A stretch of DNA of 64,000 nt from contig CAZLCI010000001.1 in the NCBI GenBank assembly GCA_964558115.1, positions 7,829-71,828 on the forward strand, in the 5' to 3' direction. The notes beneath the pieces were generated by a model. It worked only from the letters and a program-made list of their open reading frames with translations. It did not search any database and was not told the origin of the DNA. Origin of the DNA: UBA3496 sp964558115. Lineage in GTDB: Bacteria > UBA8248. Of the stretch, positions 53,385-62,954 are shown piece by piece (position 1 is the first letter of the stretch; the number at the start of each line of letters is the position of its first letter). The position numbers and the translations under genes were made by a program.

Positions 53385-55313
53385 ATGAGCAAATTAATTC
53401 TCTTAATACTTTTTTTTCCACTGCTGGGTTTATTCGTTAACCTTTTTTTAATTGGAAAAGGTAAAAAAGACTTACTATCTGGCTGGATAGCTTCTGCAGC
53501 GATGTTGTCATCATTTCTTGTTTCTTTTTTTATATTTTTCAGTTTTCTCCTCGAGAGCCCAGAAGACAGGTTGTTTTCTATTTTCCTTTTTGATTGGATT
53601 CCTATTGGGAATTTGATAATCAAAGTTGGATTTGTCATCGATCCTATTTCTTCTATTATGACTTTAATTATTACTGGTGTTGGATTCATGGTCCATGTCT
53701 ATTCTATTGGATACATGCGTGAAGATTTGGGAGTCGTTCGTTATTTTATTTACTTAAATCTTTTTTCTTTTTCTATGTTGTTGCTAGTTTTAGCTGATAA
53801 TTTTTTATTAATGTTTGTCGGTTGGGAAGCTGTAGGTTTGTGTAGTTATTTACTTATAGGATTTTGGTATGAAAAACCTTCAGCAACAGAGGCGGGTAAG
53901 AAAGCCTTCATAGTTAATAGGGTTGGAGATTTTTGTTTTCTAATTGCCTTGTTTCAAATTTTAACTATTTTCGGAACATTTGATTTTACAGATATTTCTA
54001 AAAGTGCTTCTGAACTTTTTGTAAAAGATAGCCTTAATGTGAATTTATTATGTTTGTTTCTGTTTTTGGGAGCAGCAGGGAAAAGTGCCCAGGTTCCACT
54101 TCATGTATGGCTTCCAGATGCTATGGAAGGCCCCACGCCTGTAAGTGCTCTCATACATGCGGCAACAATGGTAACTGCCGGGATTTATTTACTTGTTCGG
54201 AACGATGTTCTTTTTAGTCTTGCACCATCTACTCTTATGATAATAGCGATTATAGGAACTTTCACTTTGTTATTTGCGGCTTCTATTGCACTGGTTCAGA
54301 ATGATATCAAAAAAGTTTTGGCATACAGTACCCTAAGTCAGTTGGGCTATATGTTTTTAGCCTGCGGTCTTGGAGCCTATGCAACAGCAATGTTTCATCT
54401 TATGACTCATGCTTTTTTTAAGGCTTTGCTTTTTCTTGGTGCAGGAAGTGTAATTCATGCTATGGATGGGGAACAAGATATTGAAAAAATGGGAGGAATG
54501 AAATCGTATATACCCAAAACCAGTTTTGTTTTTCTAATTGGTTCTTTGGCAATTGCAGGAATTTTTCCTTTAGCAGGATTTTTTAGCAAGGATGCAATTC
54601 TATTTTCGGCTTTTACAAGTCATTCTTTGTCTAATCTTTTTTGGGTTGCCGGAATACTTGGTGCATTAATGACTTCCTACTATACCTTTCGAGTGGTATT
54701 TAAAGTTTTTTATGGTGATAAAAATTTTGACGAAAATAAAATACATGTTCATGAATCACCACCGATTATGATTTTCCCCCTGTTTGTACTTGCTTTTTTT
54801 TCTATTGTAGGAGGATGGGTAGGTATCCCAATTATTTCAGGTGGAAATGTTTTTGCCGAATTTCTTTCTTCAGTTTTAAGTTCAGGAACTTCTGAAGGGA
54901 CACATCATAATTTAACTTTAGAACTTGTGTTGATGTTATTGTCTCTTGTTGTTGCTGTGTTAGGTATTTTTATAGCTTATCAAACCTGTTGTAAAAAACG
55001 TCAAATCTTTTCTAGGGTATCGATTTTTAATATCCGGATTCATTCGCTGCTTAAAAATAAATATTATGTTGATGAAATATATGATTTCGTCCTGGTGCGA
55101 CCATTGAGATCGATAGCAAGTCTGTTTTTTAAACTTTTTGAGCAAAACATAATTGATGCAACAGTTAATGGTACTGGTCGGTTGGTAAAGTCTTTAGGAT
55201 TAACGCTACGTTCACTTCAAGATGGATATGTTAAAACATATGCAGTATCTATTTTGTTTGGCGCAGTATGTATTATTTTATTGTTAGTTTTTAATTTTTC
55301 AAATAGATTTTAA
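53385..55313 (+). CDS. nuoL: NADH-quinone oxidoreductase subunit L (first set)
   Basis: The 642-residue antiporter-like subunit at the far end of the membrane arm. It has GWEAVGLCSYLLIGFW, QVPLHVWLPDAMEGPTPVSA, MTHAFFKALLFLGAGSVIHA and the long C-terminal part for the lateral helix (LRSIASLFFKLFEQNIID), with one more membrane segment at the end. The charged residues of the proton channel (Glu in GWEAVG, Lys in ALVQNDIKKVLAYST) are kept. Confidence 0.94.
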   Translation: MSKLILLILFFPLLGLFVNLFLIGKGKKDLLSGWIASAAMLSSFLVSFFIFFSFLLESPEDRLFSIFLFDWIPIGNLIIKVGFVIDPISSIMTLIITGVGFMVHVYSIGYMREDLGVVRYFIYLNLFSFSMLLLVLADNFLLMFVGWEAVGLCSYLLIGFWYEKPSATEAGKKAFIVNRVGDFCFLIALFQILTIFGTFDFTDISKSASELFVKDSLNVNLLCLFLFLGAAGKSAQVPLHVWLPDAMEGPTPVSALIHAATMVTAGIYLLVRNDVLFSLAPSTLMIIAIIGTFTLLFAASIALVQNDIKKVLAYSTLSQLGYMFLACGLGAYATAMFHLMTHAFFKALLFLGAGSVIHAMDGEQDIEKMGGMKSYIPKTSFVFLIGSLAIAGIFPLAGFFSKDAILFSAFTSHSLSNLFWVAGILGALMTSYYTFRVVFKVFYGDKNFDENKIHVHESPPIMIFPLFVLAFFSIVGGWVGIPIISGGNVFAEFLSSVLSSGTSEGTHHNLTLELVLMLLSLVVAVLGIFIAYQTCCKKRQIFSRVSIFNIRIHSLLKNKYYVDEIYDFVLVRPLRSIASLFFKLFEQNIIDATVNGTGRLVKSLGLTLRSLQDGYVKTYAVSILFGAVCIILLLVFNFSNRF

Positions 55314-55326
55314 AAAGGGTTCTATC

Positions 55327-56877
55327 TTGTTTCCTGTGATTAGTTGGATGATTTTTTCTCCTTTAGTTGGTGCTTTTTCTCTTTTGTTTTTTGGAGATAA
55401 CAATCAAACTCAATGTAAAAGAATTTTTTTCATTGCAATTGTTTCCAGCCTAATCTCTTTTCTCTTTTCATTGGTAATTTTTGTAAATTTCCAATCTTCT
55501 CCAAAAATGCAATTTGTAGAGAATTTAAAATGGATAGAATCCATGGGGGTTTCTTATAGGGTTGGGTTGGATGGAATTAGCCTCCCGTTAATTTTACTTA
55601 CGACTTTTTTAACCCCAATAGTTTTGCTGTTTTCTTGGGATGATATTAAGAAACGGATTCGTTTGTATTGCTTCTCTATGCTTCTTCTTGAAACCGCGAT
55701 GTTAGGTGTTTTTGTTTCTTTAGATTTTTTTCTTTTTTACGTGTTCTGGGAAGCAATGTTAATTCCAATGTATTTCATTATTGGAATATGGGGTGGAAAG
55801 AAAAGAATTTACTCCGCAATGAAATTTTTTCTATATACGATGAGTGGAAGTGTTTTGATGCTTATTGCAATTTTATGGCTATATTTTGCAACCGGTGTTG
55901 GAACTTTTAACATTTTAGTTTTCCTGAATTCTCCTGTTGACCCTTTGATTCAGACATGGCTTTTTGTTGCTTTTGCAATAGCTTTTGCAATTAAAGTGCC
56001 TATGTTCCCTTTTCATACCTGGTTGCCGGATGCACACGTAGAGGCGCCAACAGCGGGGAGTGTGATTCTTGCTGGTGTTCTTTTGAAAATGGGTACCTAC
56101 GGTTTTATAAGACTTGCAATTCCACTTTTTCCTGAAGCCGCTATCGCGTTTTCTCCCCTTTTTATTTTTCTTTCCTTGGTTGGCATTATTTATGGGGGAT
56201 TGATGGCTATGATCCAAAGGGATGCCAAAAAACTTGTAGCTTATTCTTCTGTGAGTCATCTAGGATTTGTTATGTTTGGACTTTTCTCATTTAATCTTTT
56301 AGCCGTTGAAGGAAGTGTTTTGCAAATGGTCAACCATGGAATTTGTAGTGGGCTACTTTTTTTGATGGTTGGTATGCTCTATCGAAGAAGGCATACACGT
56401 TTGATAGATGATTTTGGTGGGATCGCAAAAGTGATGCCTGTTTTTTCTGTTTTTTTTGTAATTACTGTCTTCAGTAGTATCGGACTTCCTGGTTTGAACG
56501 GTTTTGTCGGAGAATTTGCGATTTTGTCTGGTTCTTTCCAATCTCACGTTATCCCCACGATAATAGCTACTATTGGCGTTGTTCTTTCAGCTGTCTATAT
56601 GTTGCCTATGGTGCAGAAAGTAATTTTCGGAAAAATAAGAATAGAAGCGAATAAGATTTTAACCGATTTGAATATTCGAGAATGGTTTGTATTAGTGCCG
56701 ATGATTTTTTTAGTTTTTTTGTTAGGTATTTATCCAAAGCCAATTCTTAAGATAATAGAACCTTCTACAAAGTCTTTACTTCTTAAAATTAAAGGACGTA
56801 AACTTATTGCGAAAGAGGCGAAGAATATGAAACCTCGAATAGTTTTATCTTCAACCACTACTAGAGGGAACGAGTAA
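55327..56877 (+). CDS. nuoM: NADH-quinone oxidoreductase subunit M (first set)
   Basis: A 516-residue antiporter-like subunit with 14 helices. VFWEAMLIPMYFIIGIWGGK holds the key Glu. KVPMFPFHTWLPDAHVEAPT, AMIQRDAKKLVAYSSVSHLG and FFVITVFSSIGLPGLNGFVG mark the family. The TTG start follows AAAGGG. The stop codon shares one base with the nuoN start (TAATG). Confidence 0.94.
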   Translation: MFPVISWMIFSPLVGAFSLLFFGDNNQTQCKRIFFIAIVSSLISFLFSLVIFVNFQSSPKMQFVENLKWIESMGVSYRVGLDGISLPLILLTTFLTPIVLLFSWDDIKKRIRLYCFSMLLLETAMLGVFVSLDFFLFYVFWEAMLIPMYFIIGIWGGKKRIYSAMKFFLYTMSGSVLMLIAILWLYFATGVGTFNILVFLNSPVDPLIQTWLFVAFAIAFAIKVPMFPFHTWLPDAHVEAPTAGSVILAGVLLKMGTYGFIRLAIPLFPEAAIAFSPLFIFLSLVGIIYGGLMAMIQRDAKKLVAYSSVSHLGFVMFGLFSFNLLAVEGSVLQMVNHGICSGLLFLMVGMLYRRRHTRLIDDFGGIAKVMPVFSVFFVITVFSSIGLPGLNGFVGEFAILSGSFQSHVIPTIIATIGVVLSAVYMLPMVQKVIFGKIRIEANKILTDLNIREWFVLVPMIFLVFLLGIYPKPILKIIEPSTKSLLLKIKGRKLIAKEAKNMKPRIVLSSTTTRGNE

Positions 56878-58361
56878 TGGAATTTATTTTTCCTGTAATT
56901 TTATGGAAAAGCTTTCTTCCGATACCAATTTTAACTTTTGGTGCTGTGGTGGTATTGCTTTTCGATATTTTTGCCTCCGATAAAAGTAAAAAAGTTACGT
57001 TTTGGTTGTCTATTATAGTTTTGTTGGTCACATTAGCCTCATGTTTGCTTTCAAGTCCGGAAATTGCAGAGATTTCTTTCGGCGGAATGTATTTGTTTGA
57101 TGGATTCACAAGATCTCTTTTTTTAATAATTCTTTTCTCAAGTTTTATAGTTGTTTTAATGTCTTCAATAGAGAGGAAATTTGAAGAAAACTCATATGGG
57201 GATTTTATAGGTCTAATACTTTTTGCAACACTAGGAATGATGCTTATGGTATCTACAAGAAATCTCGTGATGATTTTTATTGCTCTTGAGATTTTTTCAC
57301 TTTCTCTTTATGTCCTAGCTGGTTTTTTCCGTTCTAGTTCTATTGGAAATGAAGCCTCCTTGAAATACTTTCTGTTAGGTTCCTTTGCCTCAGGATTTTT
57401 GCTTTTTGGAATAGCTCTTATTTACGGATCAACTGGGTCTACAGATCTATATGAAATTATTAGTTTATATGAACTTTCTTCCCAAAAAACTGTTTTCTTC
57501 TTGGGGCTAAGTCTTATTATTGTTGGTTTTGGATTTAAAATAGGAGCATTTCCATTTTATATGTGGACTCCGGATGTATATCAGGGTTCTCCTACTGTTG
57601 CTACTGCTTTTATGTCTGTAGGTCCAAAAGCAGCTGCATTTGCAGCGCTCTTTCGCGTTTTTATTGCTTTCTCGGGTTTTTCCGCAAGCAAAATAGAGAC
57701 AACAATATGGATAATTGCAGTATTGACAATGACTTTAGGAAATCTTGTAGCTATATGGCAGACAAATATAAAAAGAATGCTTGCCTATTCTAGCATTGCT
57801 CATGCTGGTTATTTGCTAATTGCATTAGTCACAATTAAGCAAGCTGGAACTTTATCCTCTGGTAGTTTCCTCTTTTATGTTTTTGTTTACACTTTTATGA
57901 ATATAGGCGCATTTGTTGTGGTAATGCTTGCGAAAAAGGAAGATGGAAAAGAAAGAACGCTTATAGAGGAATTTTCTGGATTAGGTTTAAATCGACCGGG
58001 ATTAGCATTTTCAATGACAGTATTTATGATTGCATTGGCAGGGATTCCTCCAACAGGTGGGTTTGTTGCAAAATTTTATATTTTTAGTGCTGCTATCAAA
58101 TCAGACTTTGTGTGGTTGGCTATTATTGCTGTTTTGAATAGTGTAGTTTCAGTTTTTTATTATTTAAGAATAATTGTTGTAATGTATATGAGTGACTCTT
58201 CCGAAGATGTGAAAAAAGAACCATTCAGATTTGTATGGGGGTCTAGATTATCTTATGCTGTACTTGCATTAGTTATATGTGTAATAGGAACACTGGGTTT
58301 GGGCGTCTTTCCATCTTTCTTTGTGGAGTTTGCCATGAACTCAAATATTTCCTTGAATTGA
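56877..58361 (+). CDS. nuoN: NADH-quinone oxidoreductase subunit N (first set)
   Basis: A 494-residue antiporter-like subunit. ALEIFSLSLYVLAGFFRSSS, FKIGAFPFYMWTPDVYQGSP, QTNIKRMLAYSSIAHAGYLL and the C-terminal MIALAGIPPTGGFVAKFYIF are typical, with the Lys of the channel in place. It ends the first set. A 90-base gap with a likely promoter leads to the second nuoA. Confidence 0.94.
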   Translation: MEFIFPVILWKSFLPIPILTFGAVVVLLFDIFASDKSKKVTFWLSIIVLLVTLASCLLSSPEIAEISFGGMYLFDGFTRSLFLIILFSSFIVVLMSSIERKFEENSYGDFIGLILFATLGMMLMVSTRNLVMIFIALEIFSLSLYVLAGFFRSSSIGNEASLKYFLLGSFASGFLLFGIALIYGSTGSTDLYEIISLYELSSQKTVFFLGLSLIIVGFGFKIGAFPFYMWTPDVYQGSPTVATAFMSVGPKAAAFAALFRVFIAFSGFSASKIETTIWIIAVLTMTLGNLVAIWQTNIKRMLAYSSIAHAGYLLIALVTIKQAGTLSSGSFLFYVFVYTFMNIGAFVVVMLAKKEDGKERTLIEEFSGLGLNRPGLAFSMTVFMIALAGIPPTGGFVAKFYIFSAAIKSDFVWLAIIAVLNSVVSVFYYLRIIVVMYMSDSSEDVKKEPFRFVWGSRLSYAVLALVICVIGTLGLGVFPSFFVEFAMNSNISLN

Positions 58362-58371
58362 TACCTTGGGC

Positions 58372-58400
58372 TTGGTTTAGAATCAATAGCATGGTATAAA
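58372..58400 (+). promoter_or_regulatory. Possible promoter of the second nuo set
   Basis: TTGGTT (58372-58377) and TATAAA (58395-58400) are 17 bases apart, in the 90-base gap between nuoN and the second nuoA. The -10 box matches five of six consensus bases and the -35 box at least three. It would let the second set be transcribed on its own. Confidence 0.4.
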
Positions 58401-58450
58401 TTTTTTTAGATTTTAATTCTGAATTTTTTTACAATCGTTTTCTTATTCTT

Positions 58451-58861
58451 TTGGAAGATTTTGTTGTGCCAGAATTTCTAAGTGTATTTTTTAGAGATTA
58501 TCAAGTTATTAATGGTTATTTGCCTATTTTTATTTTTGTAGTGTTTGCGTTTGCATTCGCTGGCGTTACTCTGCTAATTGCTTTATTAATTAGACCTAAT
58601 AATCCAGATCCTGAGAAATTATCAGCATATGAATGTGGTTCTCCTCCATTAATGGAAGCGAATGAAAGGTTCTCTGTGCGCTTCTACTTATTAGGGATTT
58701 TGTTTTTGCTATTTGATGTAGAAGCTCTTTTTCTTTTCCCTTGGGCAGTTAAGTATGATGCTTTAGGTTTATTTGGTTTTGTAGAAATGATGTTATTCAT
58801 TTTAGTTTTATTAGTAGGATATTTTTATGCTTGGAAAAAAGGAGCTCTGGAATGGGCGTAG
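58451..58861 (+). CDS. nuoA: Complex I subunit A, second set
   Basis: A 136-residue paralogue of the NuoA at 43858. YECGSPPLMEANERFSVRFY is the conserved loop and LLFDVEALFLFPWAVKY the acidic helix. The loop differs markedly from copy 1 (GSPPLMEANERF against GIIPETSARGRF), so the copies are old. TTG 58451 is the longest start; GTG 58466, with GGAAG before it, may be the real one. It overlaps nuoB by 10 bases. Confidence 0.92.
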   Translation: MEDFVVPEFLSVFFRDYQVINGYLPIFIFVVFAFAFAGVTLLIALLIRPNNPDPEKLSAYECGSPPLMEANERFSVRFYLLGILFLLFDVEALFLFPWAVKYDALGLFGFVEMMLFILVLLVGYFYAWKKGALEWA

Positions 58862-59328
58862 TAGAAGGAAAATTTAGCGATAATTTTATTACTTCCAAGG
58901 TAGATAGCCTTGTTGCTTGGGCAAGGAAAAGTGCTTTATGGCCCATGACATTTGGCCTCGCTTGTTGTGCGATCGAAATGATGGCTTCAGGTGCGGCAAG
59001 GTATGATTTTGATAGATTCGGAGTAATTTTTCGTGCCACCCCGAGACAATCAGATGTAATTATTGTTGCTGGAACAGTCACTCACAAGATGGGAAGTGCA
59101 ATTAGAAAAGTTTATGATCAGATGCCTGAGCCAAGATGGGTGATAGCTATGGGAAATTGCGCAACTTGTGGCGGACCATATCCAAATTATGCAGTAATGC
59201 AAGGAGTAGATGAAATAATTCCTGTTGATGTTTACATTCCTGGATGTCCTCCTAGACCCGAATCCCTTATGTGGGGAGTAATGCAACTACAGAAAAAAAT
59301 TGAACAAGAGAAGTTTATTCGTAAATAA
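58852..59328 (+). CDS. nuoB: Complex I subunit B, second set
   Basis: A 158-residue N2-cluster subunit with all four Cys: GLACCAIEMMASG, MGNCATCGGPY and PGCPPRPESL. There is also an additional Cys in the CATC stretch. AAAAGGAG precedes the ATG 58852, which makes it preferable to the in-frame TTG at 58831. The 10-base overlap with nuoA is the same as in the first set. Confidence 0.93.
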   Translation: MGVVEGKFSDNFITSKVDSLVAWARKSALWPMTFGLACCAIEMMASGAARYDFDRFGVIFRATPRQSDVIIVAGTVTHKMGSAIRKVYDQMPEPRWVIAMGNCATCGGPYPNYAVMQGVDEIIPVDVYIPGCPPRPESLMWGVMQLQKKIEQEKFIRK

Positions 59329-59358
59329 GATTCAGAAATTAACCTTTTAAGGAATGAG

Positions 59359-59952
59359 ATGACAGACGAGTCAGGTCAAGGTGAAAATTCAGAGGTAGAT
59401 GAAGAAACCTCAGATTTAAACCCAGAGGAAGATTCGAAAGAAGACGTTGGCAGGGATATCCTTGAATTTCTTGAGGGTAAATTTCCTGATTCTACTTTTG
59501 ATGCTGAGGCATTTAGTAATTTTGAAGATGAGCTTTGCATTACTATAAAACCAGATTCTCTAGAAGAAGTTGCTCTCTTGCTTAGGGATGATGAAGTTTA
59601 TAAGTTCACTATGCTTGTTGATTTGACAGCCACGCATTATCCAGATGACGATCTTCCCCTTCAGGTACTTTACCAATTATATAGTTTCGAAAAGAATCGA
59701 CGTGTACGCCTAAAAGTAAAATTGCAAGAAGAACAATCTATACCAACAATATCCAATCTTTGGTCTAGTGCAAATTGGATGGAGCGGGAAGTTTTTGATC
59801 TTTTTGGAATTAATTTTTCTGGTCATCCTGACTTGAGAAGAATTTTGTTGCCTGATGATTGGGGAAGTCATCCAATGCTTAAAAGCTATCCTTTAGAAGG
59901 AAAGGGTGAAAGGGTATATGAGAAGCCTCAACGAAAGGAAATAGGAGAGTAA
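59359..59952 (+). CDS. nuoC: Complex I subunit C, second set
   Basis: A 197-residue 30-kDa-type subunit with VLYQLYSFEKNRRVRLKVKL, then the signature SSANWMEREVFDLFGINFSG followed by HPDLRRILLPDDW. The first 35 residues are strongly acidic. It shows only distant likeness to the first NuoC outside the signature. Ribosome site AAGGAATGAG. Confidence 0.9.
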   Translation: MTDESGQGENSEVDEETSDLNPEEDSKEDVGRDILEFLEGKFPDSTFDAEAFSNFEDELCITIKPDSLEEVALLLRDDEVYKFTMLVDLTATHYPDDDLPLQVLYQLYSFEKNRRVRLKVKLQEEQSIPTISNLWSSANWMEREVFDLFGINFSGHPDLRRILLPDDWGSHPMLKSYPLEGKGERVYEKPQRKEIGE

Positions 59953-59970
59953 TGATTAGGGGATTGAAAC

Positions 59971-61113
59971 TTGTATGAAATAGAAGAAACAAATTCAGAA
60001 ATTCAAACGAAGACTGTTACAGGAGCTGAAGAACTAGTAGTAAATATGGGACCCCAGCATCCTAGTACACATGGTGTACTTCGTGTCATTCTTCATCTAG
60101 ATGGTGAAACAGTAACAGATCTTGATTGTGATATTGGGTACCTGCATAGAGGGACTGAAAAAATAGGTGAAAATATAACCTATTCGATGTTTATACCTTA
60201 CACTGATCGCTTGGATTATATTGCTGCTCCTTCTAATAATTTGGCATGGGTAACCGCAGTTGAAAAATTTTTCGATTGGGAAATTCCTATTAGAGCCAAC
60301 TATATACGTTCTATGGTTGGTGAATTTTCTCGTATTGCTAGTCATTTGTTATGGTTGGCTACTCATGCTCTTGATATTGGAGCAATGACAGTTTTTCTAT
60401 GGTGCTTTAGAGAAAGGGAGATGGTACTTGATTTATTTGAAACAGCGTTTGGTGGTCGTTTGACGGTGAATGCATTTCGTTTAGGCGGATTAGAGCAAGA
60501 TGTTCCACCAAAGTTTTTGACATTAGCTCAAGAGTTTATAGATATTTTCCCTAGTCGAATTCAAGATTATGAAACTCTTTTGACTAATAATCGTATTTGG
60601 CTCCAACGTACTCGTGGAGTAGGAGTTATTTCAGGTGAAGATGCAGTTGATTTTGGTTTGTCTGGTCCTCTCTTGAGGGCAAGTGGAGTAAATTACGATT
60701 TGCGAAGAGCTAAACCATATGCCGCCTATCCATACTTAGATTTTGTAGTGCCTACTGGTGAAAATGGAGATATATACGACAGGTATATAGTTAGGATTGA
60801 AGAATTAAGGCAAAGCGTGAAAATCATTCAGCAGTGTTTAGAGCAATTGCCTGATGGACCTGTAAGTTGTAAAACCCCTAGAACAATTAAGCCTCCCGAA
60901 GGTGAAATATACCACAGTATAGAAAACCCTAAAGGAGAATTCGGATTCTATATAGTTAGCGATGGTTCAGAAACACCATATCGTGTGCGTATTAGACCCC
61001 CTTCATTTGTAAATTTAGCAGCTCTAAAAAAATTATGTGTTGGAGGTCTACTTGCAGATGTTGTTGCGGTTATTGGGAGTATAGATATCGTACTTGGGGA
61101 ATGTGACAGATAA
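59971..61113 (+). CDS. nuoD: Complex I subunit D, second set (short form)
   Basis: A 380-residue 49-kDa-type subunit with NMGPQHPSTHGVLRVILHL, IGYLHRGTEKIGENITY and the end LGECDR. Between PDGPV and GEIYHSIENPKGEFGFYIV it has TPRTIKPPE only and lacks about 25 residues that the first NuoD has. This short form resembles NdhH-type subunits of complexes that have no NADH-binding module. TTG start after GGGGATTG. Confidence 0.92.
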   Translation: MYEIEETNSEIQTKTVTGAEELVVNMGPQHPSTHGVLRVILHLDGETVTDLDCDIGYLHRGTEKIGENITYSMFIPYTDRLDYIAAPSNNLAWVTAVEKFFDWEIPIRANYIRSMVGEFSRIASHLLWLATHALDIGAMTVFLWCFREREMVLDLFETAFGGRLTVNAFRLGGLEQDVPPKFLTLAQEFIDIFPSRIQDYETLLTNNRIWLQRTRGVGVISGEDAVDFGLSGPLLRASGVNYDLRRAKPYAAYPYLDFVVPTGENGDIYDRYIVRIEELRQSVKIIQQCLEQLPDGPVSCKTPRTIKPPEGEIYHSIENPKGEFGFYIVSDGSETPYRVRIRPPSFVNLAALKKLCVGGLLADVVAVIGSIDIVLGECDR

Positions 61114-61134
61114 TTAGTCTGGGAGTTAATTTCA

Positions 61135-62106
61135 TTGGATATTGCAACAGAGGCATTAATAGCGTTTATTAAAATTGCAGTAGTACTTTTAGTTGTTTCT
61201 CTAGTGGTTGCTTATTTGACCTATCTGGAGAGAAAAATTATTGCTCATATACAAATGCGTTTAGGTCCAATGCGGGTAGGTTGGCACGGTCTTTTACAGC
61301 CTATTGCTGATGGTCTTAAGCTTTTCTTGAAAGAAGATATAATTCCTGCAAAATCAGATAAAATTGTTTTTGTCCTTGCTCCTATAATGGTTTTAGTTCC
61401 GGCGTTTGTAGTATATTCAGTTTTACCTTTTAGTGAAAATTTCTATATAACCCAAGTAAATATTGGATTGTTTTTGATACTGGCTATAAGTTCTCTAGGT
61501 GTATTTGGAGTTGTTATGGCTGGTTGGGCATCAAACAGTAAGTATAGTTTACTAGGTGCATTGAGAAGTGCTGCGCAAATGTTAAGTTACGAAATTTTTC
61601 TCGGATTTGCTCTAATCGGTCCTTTAATGCTTGCGGGTTCATTAAATATGCAAAAAATTGTTGAAGCACAGTCGGGAGGTTGGTTTGTATTCTCGCAACC
61701 GTTAGCTTTTATAGTTTTTTTCATTGCCGCTTTAGCGGAAACTAATCGTGTACCTTTTGATTTGCCCGAAGCTGAGACGGAACTGGTTTCCGGTTTTCAT
61801 ACAGAATATAGTGGAATGAAGTTCGCATTTTTCTTTCTAGCTGAGTATGCAAATATTATGGTTGTTTCAACTGTTGGAATTACGCTGTTTTTTGGGGGTT
61901 GGATGGGAATACCTGGAATTCCTTTGCCTGGTTTTGTATGGTTTGTGCTAAAGCTAGCCGCTATGATTTTTGTTTTTATTTGGCTTCGAGCTACATTGCC
62001 TAGATATCGATATGATCAATTGATGCGTGTTGGTTGGAAATTTATGTTTCCTCTTGTTCTTATTAATATTTTTCTAACTGGCTTGATTAAGTATCTTTTC
62101 TTATAA
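61135..62106 (+). CDS. nuoH: Complex I subunit H, second set
   Basis: A 323-residue, eight-helix subunit with MRLGPMRVGWHGLLQPIADG, the conserved loop ETNRVPFDLPEAETELVSGF followed by HTEYSGMKFAF, and RATLPRYRYDQLMRVGWK. The quinone-tunnel residues are kept. The TTG start follows GGGAG. The next gene is nuoJ, 16 bases on, with no nuoI in between. Confidence 0.93.
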   Translation: MDIATEALIAFIKIAVVLLVVSLVVAYLTYLERKIIAHIQMRLGPMRVGWHGLLQPIADGLKLFLKEDIIPAKSDKIVFVLAPIMVLVPAFVVYSVLPFSENFYITQVNIGLFLILAISSLGVFGVVMAGWASNSKYSLLGALRSAAQMLSYEIFLGFALIGPLMLAGSLNMQKIVEAQSGGWFVFSQPLAFIVFFIAALAETNRVPFDLPEAETELVSGFHTEYSGMKFAFFFLAEYANIMVVSTVGITLFFGGWMGIPGIPLPGFVWFVLKLAAMIFVFIWLRATLPRYRYDQLMRVGWKFMFPLVLINIFLTGLIKYLFL

Positions 62107-62122
62107 GTTTTAGGAGCTACAT

Positions 62123-62632
62123 TTGGAACTACCATTTTTCTATCTTTTTTCTGCCGGTATAGTAATTACATCTTTGTTCATGATTACAAGGTCTAATGTA
62201 ATTCATGCAGCTCTTCTATTAGTTTTGTCATTCTTCTTCTTGGCAGGGCTTTTTGTCTTAGCTGGAGCTGAATTTCTAGCGGCTGTTCAGGTTCTTATTT
62301 ACTCTGGTGGTATTATGGTTTTGTACCTGTTCTCGATTATGTTAATGAATGTCCAGGTTGCAGTACGAATTCGTCAATGGCACAGACAACGATTTTTTGC
62401 GATTCTAATTGTGTTAATTCTAGGTTTCGAAATCTGGTCTGTTCTTGGCAAGGGAGTTTTTCCTGCAATGAAAGTATGGCCTTGGAAATTGGGAGCAACC
62501 CCTGGAAATGTAGAAGCATTAGGAAGCGTTTTGTACACAAAGTTTGTTTTTCCGTTCGAAGTAGTTTCTATTCTTTTGTTAGCCGCTATGATTGGTGCAA
62601 TTGTGCTCGCTAAGAAAAGAATAGATTCATAG
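62123..62632 (+). CDS. nuoJ: Complex I subunit J, second set
   Basis: A 169-residue five-helix subunit: SNVIHAALLLVLSFFFLAGL and AEFLAAVQVLIYSGGIMVLY, which holds the pi-bulge region. The C-terminal LLLAAMIGAIVLAKKR is standard. The TTG start follows AGGAG. It is clearly homologous to the first NuoJ but well diverged. Confidence 0.91.
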   Translation: MELPFFYLFSAGIVITSLFMITRSNVIHAALLLVLSFFFLAGLFVLAGAEFLAAVQVLIYSGGIMVLYLFSIMLMNVQVAVRIRQWHRQRFFAILIVLILGFEIWSVLGKGVFPAMKVWPWKLGATPGNVEALGSVLYTKFVFPFEVVSILLLAAMIGAIVLAKKRIDS

Positions 62633-62638
62633 GAGATT

Positions 62639-62944
62639 TTGATGATACCTATCTCTCATTTTTTGACTCTAGGAGCTGTACTTTTTCTTATTGGTGCAGC
62701 AGGTGTTCTTATGAGAAGAAACGCTATTATCATTCTCTTGTCTATAGAACTTATGTTAAATGCGGTGAATGTTACTTTAATTGGTTTTTCTAGGCAGTGG
62801 GCGGATCTTTCTGGTCAAGTTTTTGCGATTTTTGTTATTGCTGTTGCTGCGTGTGAAGCTGCTGTTGGATTGGCGATTTTGATTTCGTTGAATCGTGATA
62901 AAACGGTTATGAATGTTGATGAAGTAAATCTTTTAAAATGGTAG
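62639..62944 (+). CDS. nuoK: Complex I subunit K, second set
   Basis: A 101-residue three-helix subunit with SIELMLNAVNVTLIGFSRQW and VIAVAACEAAVGLAILISLN, so both helix Glu residues are present, and the end DEVNLLKW. TAGGAGATTTTG precedes the ATG. The spacing to nuoL is 10 bases. Confidence 0.93.
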   Translation: MMIPISHFLTLGAVLFLIGAAGVLMRRNAIIILLSIELMLNAVNVTLIGFSRQWADLSGQVFAIFVIAVAACEAAVGLAILISLNRDKTVMNVDEVNLLKW

Positions 62945-62954
62945 GTAATTAGAA

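Noticed and set aside
53237..53689. Minus-strand frame of 150 codons across nuoK-nuoL
   Set aside because: It is antisense to two clear complex I genes and has no family likeness.
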